NCBI GenBank assembly: GCA_024760905.1
Contig: CM045734.1
Location: forward strand, 35,930,064 to 35,994,063
Direction of reading: 5' to 3'
Length of the DNA stretch: 64,000 nucleotides
Source of the DNA: Plotosus lineatus
Taxonomy: Eukaryota > Chordata > Actinopteri > Siluriformes > Plotosidae
Positions 36,441 through 64,000 of the stretch are shown piece after piece. The position numbers were made by a program, and so were the translations under genes. Every line of letters starts with the position of its first letter. Position 1 is the stretch's first letter. The notes beneath the pieces are model-generated. The model worked only from the letters and a program-made list of their open reading frames with translations. It made no database searches and had not been told where the DNA came from.

Positions 36441-37314
36441 TTGGTCTATTAAAAGTAATGCATTTCGATTTATGCATAATTTAAAAAAACACCACACCAC
36501 AGAGAATTAGAGGAACTAATTAAAAGAGACCAGTGTTCAGTCTAATGGTACAAAATGAAAGCATGTTTTTTTTTTCACAACTTTTTTTCTGACAGAACAA
36601 AAGGGAAATGTAGCCAATATAAACACAATACTCGCATGCACTACATACTGGCCCTACTGCATGTCTTCTGTCTAGACCTCTAGCTCTATTCACTAGGCCA
36701 CTAATTCTGAGATTCCAGTTATTCTTCATTAACAGAACTAATTATGGCAAAACTGTAATCAACTGTCTTATTAACCTGTCAGCCTTAAATGCCTGCCAAA
36801 TCAGAAAAAAAAAAATCTTGACGATCAGTCAAAAATGAGAAAGATTCCTGGCGAAAATCCCAGAAATAGTAGTGAGTACAAAGAAGGGAATATGCTTTGT
36901 TTCTCAAGTAAAAAGGTAAACAGAATGCCTAGAATAAAACCCACATGGACAAGGTGAGAACATGTGAAATTCATGCTGGTACTAATCAATGCTCAGGATG
37001 AAACTGTGGATCCCAATCCTAGAGTCATCATTATCCTCTGGCCTCAGCCAATCCCAGAATAATGCTTGTTGTACCACCAGGTTGCCCCGATGGAAAACTA
37101 GTAAGCAATGTTAATGTAGATGTAAGGATGTAATTACTGATACCAGCAATGCTTACTTGGTCAGTTATGTTCACTGAACATCTGCCTTACGGATCAGTAG
37201 CCCATCACATTAACCACTACACCACCACCATTTTTCATCCACTATGGGCAAAGCATCTCCAACTACAGCTACATCATTAAACTTTTTTTTAAATGTCTTT
37301 GTTCTTTATTCTTT
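36441..37314. other. Unassigned DNA with old SINE traces
   Basis: 36930-37220 contains faint inverted V-SINE words (ACATGGACAAGGTGAGAACA, then ACCACTACACCACCACC). The rest is unassigned. Confidence 0.4.
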
Positions 37315-37660
37315 TAATTATTTTCTGAACCACTTAATAGCACTATGATCATGTGGAGGCTGGAACCTATCTTGTCTGAATCTGGGCAAAGTAAGAGCAC
37401 ACCATGAACAGCTTGCCTGTCCATCACAGGGCTAGCACATACAACTATTTACACTCATACTCACTGCTCGGCACAATTTGAGTTTTGAAATTGTAGGAGG
37501 AACCGGAGTAGCTGGAGGAAACCCATGCAAGTACGGGATGAACATACAAAACTCCACACAGAAACACCGTCACTGAGCCTGGAGCTCAAACCCAGTTCCT
37601 TCAAGCTTTGAGGCTGATATTGTAAACACTCCTCCACCATGCTGCCCATGTGCATGTTAC
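37315..37660 (-). repeat. V-SINE-like element
   Basis: Inverted: tail (TTTTCTGAACCACTTAATAG), centre (GGAGGAAACCCATGCAAGTA) and head (TCCACCATGCTGCCC), all diverged. Confidence 0.75.
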
Positions 37661-37795
37661 TGTTTTTCAAAGCTTTTTTCTTGATGGAATTTTAATTTAT
37701 TGATGACAAAAACAATTGCTGCAAATGTTCCAATGTTGAAAAAAGGAATGTGAGGAAAATGTGGAACACGTCATGCATCATTTAAGAGTTCTTCT

Positions 37796-38131
37796 GCTTT
37801 TCCTTTTGGCTGTTCCCCTTTCTCCGGGGTCGCCACAGCGAATCACCGTATGTTTGATTTTGTATGGGTTTTTACATCGGATGCCCTTCCTGACACAACC
37901 CTTTAGCAAGGGACAGAAACATGCTGACGGCTTTGCAGCTACTCTTTTTTTACGAAAGTCAGAAATGGTTCTTTTACATGCTTCTCACCATAGACAGTGA
38001 GAGACATGGCCCGCCTTTGATAACCCAGTTAGCCGCACTGGGGGGACAGTGACAACCCTGTGGGGACTTGAACCCCCCAACCTTAGGATTAGCGATCCTG
38101 CGCCCTGTCCACTAGACCACCACTGCCCCCT
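37796..38131 (-). repeat. RTE-tailed tRNA SINE, full length
   Basis: Inverted. RTE-type end CTTTTCCTTTTGGCTG, then GTCGCCACAGCGAATCACCG, middle, and a complete head (GACTTGAACCCCCCAACC, CCACTAGACCACCACTGCCC). Confidence 0.88.
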
Positions 38132-38207
38132 TTTGCGGTTCAGAATATGAATTAATGAAAATGAACATTATCGATATTTAACTCTTTCATGATGCATGGT
38201 GGGCAGT

Positions 38208-38545
38208 GGTGGCCTGGTGGTAAAAGGTGCTGGATGGCTGATCCTAAAGTTGGGGGTTTAAGTGCCACGTTCCACAAGGTTGTCCCCCCCCCCCCCCCCA
38301 GTGCAGGCTTATCCAAGGCCGGTCATGTCTCTCACTGTCTATGGTGAGAGGTTCATGTAAAAGAAACATTGCTGACTTTCGTAAAGAGTAGCTGCAACGC
38401 CGTCAGCGTGTTTCTGTCCCTTGCTAAAGGGTTATGTCAGGAAGGGCATCCGACGTAAAAACCTATGCAAATCAAACGTGCGAATCAAGATGATTCGCTG
38501 TGGTGACTCCCGAGAAAAGGGAAAAAGCCGAAAGGAAGAAAGAAA
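38208..38545 (+). repeat. RTE-tailed tRNA SINE, full length, with expanded C tract
   Basis: Head GGGCAGTGGTGGCCTGGTGG; the usual short C-run after the head is expanded to about 16 C at 38284-38299; then middle and tail ending AAAAAGCCGAAAGGAAGAAA. Confidence 0.88.
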
Positions 38546-38547
38546 TT

Positions 38548-38870
38548 TTCTGAACCGCAAAATAGGGTCAAGGTGGAACCTGCTGCCCATCTCAGCCGAC
38601 TCTGGGCGAGCGCAGGGTACATCGTATACAGCTCGCCAGGCCATCACAGGGCCAAACTCACACGCCCATTCACACTCATGCCTAGGGGAGATTTGGAACA
38701 GCCAGTTAACCTACTGAGCATGTTTTTGGACTGTAGGAGGAAACTGGAGTACCCGGAGGAAACCCATGCAAGCACAAGGAGAACATGCAAACTCCCCACA
38801 CAAACACCTGAGCTGGGACTCGAAGCCATGGACCTTCTTGCCGTGAGGCGGACGTGCGCCACCGTGCCAG
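38548..38870 (-). repeat. V-SINE-like element
   Basis: Inverted, good copy: tail TTTTCTGAACCGCAAAATAG, centre GGAGAACATGCAAACTCCCC, head GGACGTGCGCCACCGTGCC. It directly abuts the SINE at 38208-38545. Confidence 0.85.
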
Positions 38871-38924
38871 CAATCAGGGAATGGAATAACAGATAATGCA
38901 ATGGACGTACTGTAATTAGGGAAA

Positions 38925-39325
38925 CAGCTCGCCAGATTCCCGCGTGGTGGCGCTGGAAATGCGCTCATTCCGAGCCCCCCCCCTCCTGTAACCCGACACT
39001 CATCCCCTGCGCTTTAATAGTTGGAGTTCCGCGAAGCGCTCAGTTGAAGTATGAATGTGCTGTGTTCGCACTGCGCTGCTCAGCCTGGGGAGGAAGTTCC
39101 GCTTGTCTTTGTTGTTGAAGGAGCTTTGGCACTTCACCGCTGCTTTGCGCACCGCAGGCGCCTGTTTGCGCATCTCGGTGTCAGGAACCGGGCTGAGGAA
39201 GCGCGCGGCTCAGAACCAGCGCAGGCGCAGAACTCCGCTCTGCTGCACCAGCTGCGCCTCGGAGCGAAGTTCCAGAGTCGGATTTTTTTGGGACGTTTTG
39301 CTCCTTTTAACGCACAAATAAGAAG

Positions 39326-39332
<7 letters not shown>
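38925..39332 (+). promoter_or_regulatory. GC-rich promoter/5'UTR region of ptgs1
   Basis: Base composition shifts sharply to GC-rich with many CpG dinucleotides (GCGAAGCGCTC, GCGCACCGCAGGCGC, GAAGCGCGCGGC) in an otherwise AT-rich window. It ends at the ptgs1 start codon and first donor. TTTAATAG at 39012 could be a weak TATA. The transcription start cannot be fixed. Confidence 0.6.
39051..39329 (+). CDS. Upstream ORF (92 codons) overlapping the ptgs1 start
   Basis: ATG-initiated frame in the GC-rich leader, closed by TGA at 39327-39329. That stop overlaps the ptgs1 ATG at 39326-39328 as ATGA. A second, overlapping frame (39055-39321) ends 4 bp before the ATG. Neither has a recognised domain. 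Both lie wholly inside the inferred first exon if transcription starts upstream of 39051. If so, the main frame would depend on leaky scanning or reinitiation. Protein function is unlikely; a regulatory role is inference. Confidence 0.35.
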
Positions 39333-62094
<22,762 letters not shown>

Positions 62095-62474
62095 GTCAGT
62101 TCTTCAAAACATAAAGCCATTGACCTTCTTGTCTTTTCTTGTGTAAGGAATAATCAGTATATTCTTTTAGATAAAGTACTTGTTGCACATGAGAATATTC
62201 TGATCTGAGTTAAGGAACAATATTTAAACATATTTCATTTGAGAAATCTCATTGATTTTTGATGAAGGCTACCAACATTTCTAAGGGTAAAACTTGTAAT
62301 AAAAATCTTGATTATAAGATATTTGGGTTACAGTACACATATTCTTCACAGCTAATGAACATCATCTCAGCTTTCTGTTCAGTGCTCAAGATAAATATTT
62401 GCATGAGCCCGAGCTTAGTCATCTCCTTTCTCACTGATTCATTTGAATAAATAAAAAATAAATCTTGGCCTCTT
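62095..62474. other. ptgs1 intron 4, start
   Basis: Begins with donor GTCAGT. No feature recognised. Confidence 0.5.
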
Positions 62475-62727
62475 TAGTGCAGCTAACTGGGTTATCAAAG
62501 GTCGGCCATGTCGCTCAGTGTCTATGATGAGAGGCATGTAAAAGAACTTTAGCTGATTTTTGGAAAGAGTAGGTTGCATAGCTGTCAGCGTGTTTTAGCC
62601 CTGCGATGTCCTGGCGAGCTGTTCAAGGTGTACTCTTCCCTCAACCAGAGTCAGCTGAGATGGGCGCCAGCCTCCCGCAACAATAATTAGGATTAGGCGG
62701 TTTAGAAAATGAATGAATGAAAGGCTT
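62475..62727 (+). repeat. tRNA SINE with L2-type tail, head missing
   Basis: SINE middle (GTGCAGCTAACTGGGTTATC) joined after GCTGTCAGCGTGTTTT to the L2-type tail (GATGTCCTGGCGAGCTGTTC), ending AATGAATGAATG. Confidence 0.82.
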
Positions 62728-63065
62728 ATATGCCTCTTACTGTCTGTGTTGAGAGACATGTAAAAGAACCATGCTGTCATTCGTAGGCCACAACGTAATT
62801 AAGCTCTGTGTGTTAACCTGGTGAGCTGTCCAGGGTGTACTCTGACGATTTACTGAGGTTTTTTTTTTTTTTTTGCAGTTTTGAAAGCCCTGAATCATAT
62901 AAAAAACTGAGTTATACCTCTAAAGGTTTAAATATAAACATTTAATCAAACCTTAAATTATTAATACCATATTCGACGTAATAAGTGCCCTGCTCCAATA
63001 AGCACCCCCCACCAGTGTTTTTGATCTTACATCTAATAACCGTCTGTGTGTACTGGGAGCAAAAT
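62728..63065. other. ptgs1 intron 4 with SINE crumbs
   Basis: 62735-62850 repeats short SINE words (CTTACTGTCTGTGTTGAGAG, GGTGAGCTGTCCAGGGTGTA). 62965-63015 reads AATAAGTGCCCTGCTCCAAT, AAGCACCCCCC, possibly a DNA transposon end. Confidence 0.4.
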
Positions 63066-63318
63066 TTTTTTTTTTTTAACAAACAACTCTTTATTGTCAA
63101 AGTACATTACATACATTGAAATTTGCTTTGTGCGCTAGGCACCTGTCGCCACTGTGCAGCGCCAGTTATTGCATTGTTCTATCCTTTTGATGCTGAGCAC
63201 CAAGCAGGAAGCAACAACTGCCAAATTTTAACGTCTTATGGTATGACGCGGCCAGATTCGAACTCCGACCTACCGGAGGATAAAGCGGACGCTCTACCAA
63301 CTGAGCTAAATCCCCGGT
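63066..63318 (-). repeat. tRNA-derived SINE (not a functional tRNA)
   Basis: The minus strand starts GGGGATTTAGCTCAGTTGGT (A box) with GGAGTTCGAATC (B box). It ends GTACTTTGACAATAAAGAG plus an A run, a tail like that of L2-type LINEs. The anticodon stem cannot be formed properly and there is no acceptor-stem pairing, so it is a SINE head. Confidence 0.75.
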
Positions 63319-63329
63319 TTGGTAGATCA

Positions 63330-63680
63330 AATGGTAGATCAAATTTACTAATTTAATTCGATCGGTCTCTGTACCGGTAAAATAAGGCGTTCATTGTCTG
63401 TAAAAGTGAGTTTACATGGCATTTCAAGACCCCCTGCCACTGGGGAATGTCTATAATGTTCATCAGTAACAACACATTTGATTGTTTTACCGTGCTTTAA
63501 AAAACAGGAAAACATTTTGCTGTGTTCTCTTGGTAAATGTCCAACAAGATGAACCATTAGAAACTGCTACAGCAAAACTATGCTCTGAATGAATGGAGTG
63601 ATGAGCCAGATATGGACCCAGCAGAAAGTGATGATGAGTATTTTTCACCCGATTCTCCTGCTCACTAACTTCATACATTT
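63330..63680 (-). pseudogene. Coding remnant with VGHLPRE motif
   Basis: The minus strand reads MVHLVGHLPREHSKMFSCFL and GLEMPCKLTFT, preceded in another frame by HSEHSFAVAVSNG. This order (FAVAV, VGH-PRE, GLE-PC) is a motif I recall from uncharacterised, repeat-associated fish and invertebrate proteins. A frameshift near 63555 breaks it. On the plus strand the same area holds an acidic frame (SDEPDMDPAESDDEYFSPDS). The family is not identified. Confidence 0.45.
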
Positions 63681-64000
63681 AAAGACATTCCTTGCCATGT
63701 GCTTATCAACATGCCATGTGCTAAAGTTGACGTTCATGTTGATTGGCTCGATCTTACATAGAGGGAAAATATTTAAAGGAACAGCACCGGGAGGGAAAAT
63801 TAAAGGGTATTTTTTTTTTTTTTAAATTATGATGTTTTCTGTTTATTTTTAGCTTTCATGTAAGTAATTTGGTTGATACTACAAAATGAATAATACAAAT
63901 ACCAGTAAAACTCTTTTATTGTTCTGTTATTATTCATGATTTACACCTCTATGGTAATGAGCACTTACCGTTCCACTCCGCTGGTTAGCATTTTAATCAG
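63681..64000. other. ptgs1 intron 4, right edge
   Basis: No gene recognised. GAGCACTTACC at 63960 echoes, inverted, the GTGCCCTGCTCC area at 62980 only weakly. ptgs1 exon 5 is not seen before the edge. Confidence 0.4.

Noticed and set aside
63238..63316. tRNA gene on the minus strand
   Set aside because: A and B boxes are clear, but the anticodon stem and acceptor stem do not pair and an A-rich LINE-type tail follows. It is a SINE head.

Overview
The window is vertebrate nuclear DNA, most likely from a ray-finned (teleost) fish. It has two spliced vertebrate genes, no operons or Shine-Dalgarno starts, and dense teleost-type repeats: Rex3, other RTE LINEs, V-SINE-like SINEs, Tc1 and hAT transposons, and long (CA)n tracts. 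I cannot name the species; no classification search could be run.

Host genes. (1) A complete type I keratin (keratin 18-like) lies on the minus strand, coding 8392 to 4547 in eight exons. The exon model joins in frame to 423 codons, with a candidate TATA box, 5'UTR exon and poly(A) signal. (2) The first four coding exons of a prostaglandin G/H synthase, closest to PTGS1 (COX-1), lie on the plus strand at 39326-39332, 39415-39510, 48474-48590 and 61954-62094. They encode the signal peptide, EGF-like domain and membrane-binding domain. The catalytic exons lie beyond the right edge. A GC-rich region at about 38925-39332 looks like its promoter and 5'UTR, and holds a 92-codon upstream ORF whose stop overlaps the start codon.

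Layout. 1-3.1 kb: broken RTE, Rex3 and V-SINE copies. 3.5-3.8 kb: a MITE. 4.3-8.8 kb: the keratin gene. 9.8-12.2 kb: SINEs. 12.7-19 kb: a Penelope-like fragment, a Tc1 element interrupted by an LINE fragment with a restriction-like endonuclease, then a full-length RTE with 14-bp target duplication. 20-25 kb: Rex3 remnant, a TA-flanked MITE, and a hAT element with perfect 8-bp duplication. 27-31.4 kb: a LINE with a nested solo LTR. 33-38.9 kb: Rex1-like and pogo-like DNA and SINEs. 39-62 kb: ptgs1, whose 9-kb and 13-kb introns are largely repeats, including an RTE and a Rex3 both nested in an older Tc1-like element. 62-64 kb: SINEs and a domesticated- or transposon-type coding remnant.

Most unusual. 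One tRNA-headed SINE family occurs with two different LINE tails joined at the same point. One tail comes from the local RTE LINE and itself looks like a fusion of that LINE's 5'UTR and 3' end. The other is the L2-type tail of the V-SINEs. Several copies keep 12-20 bp target duplications, so the family has been active fairly recently.
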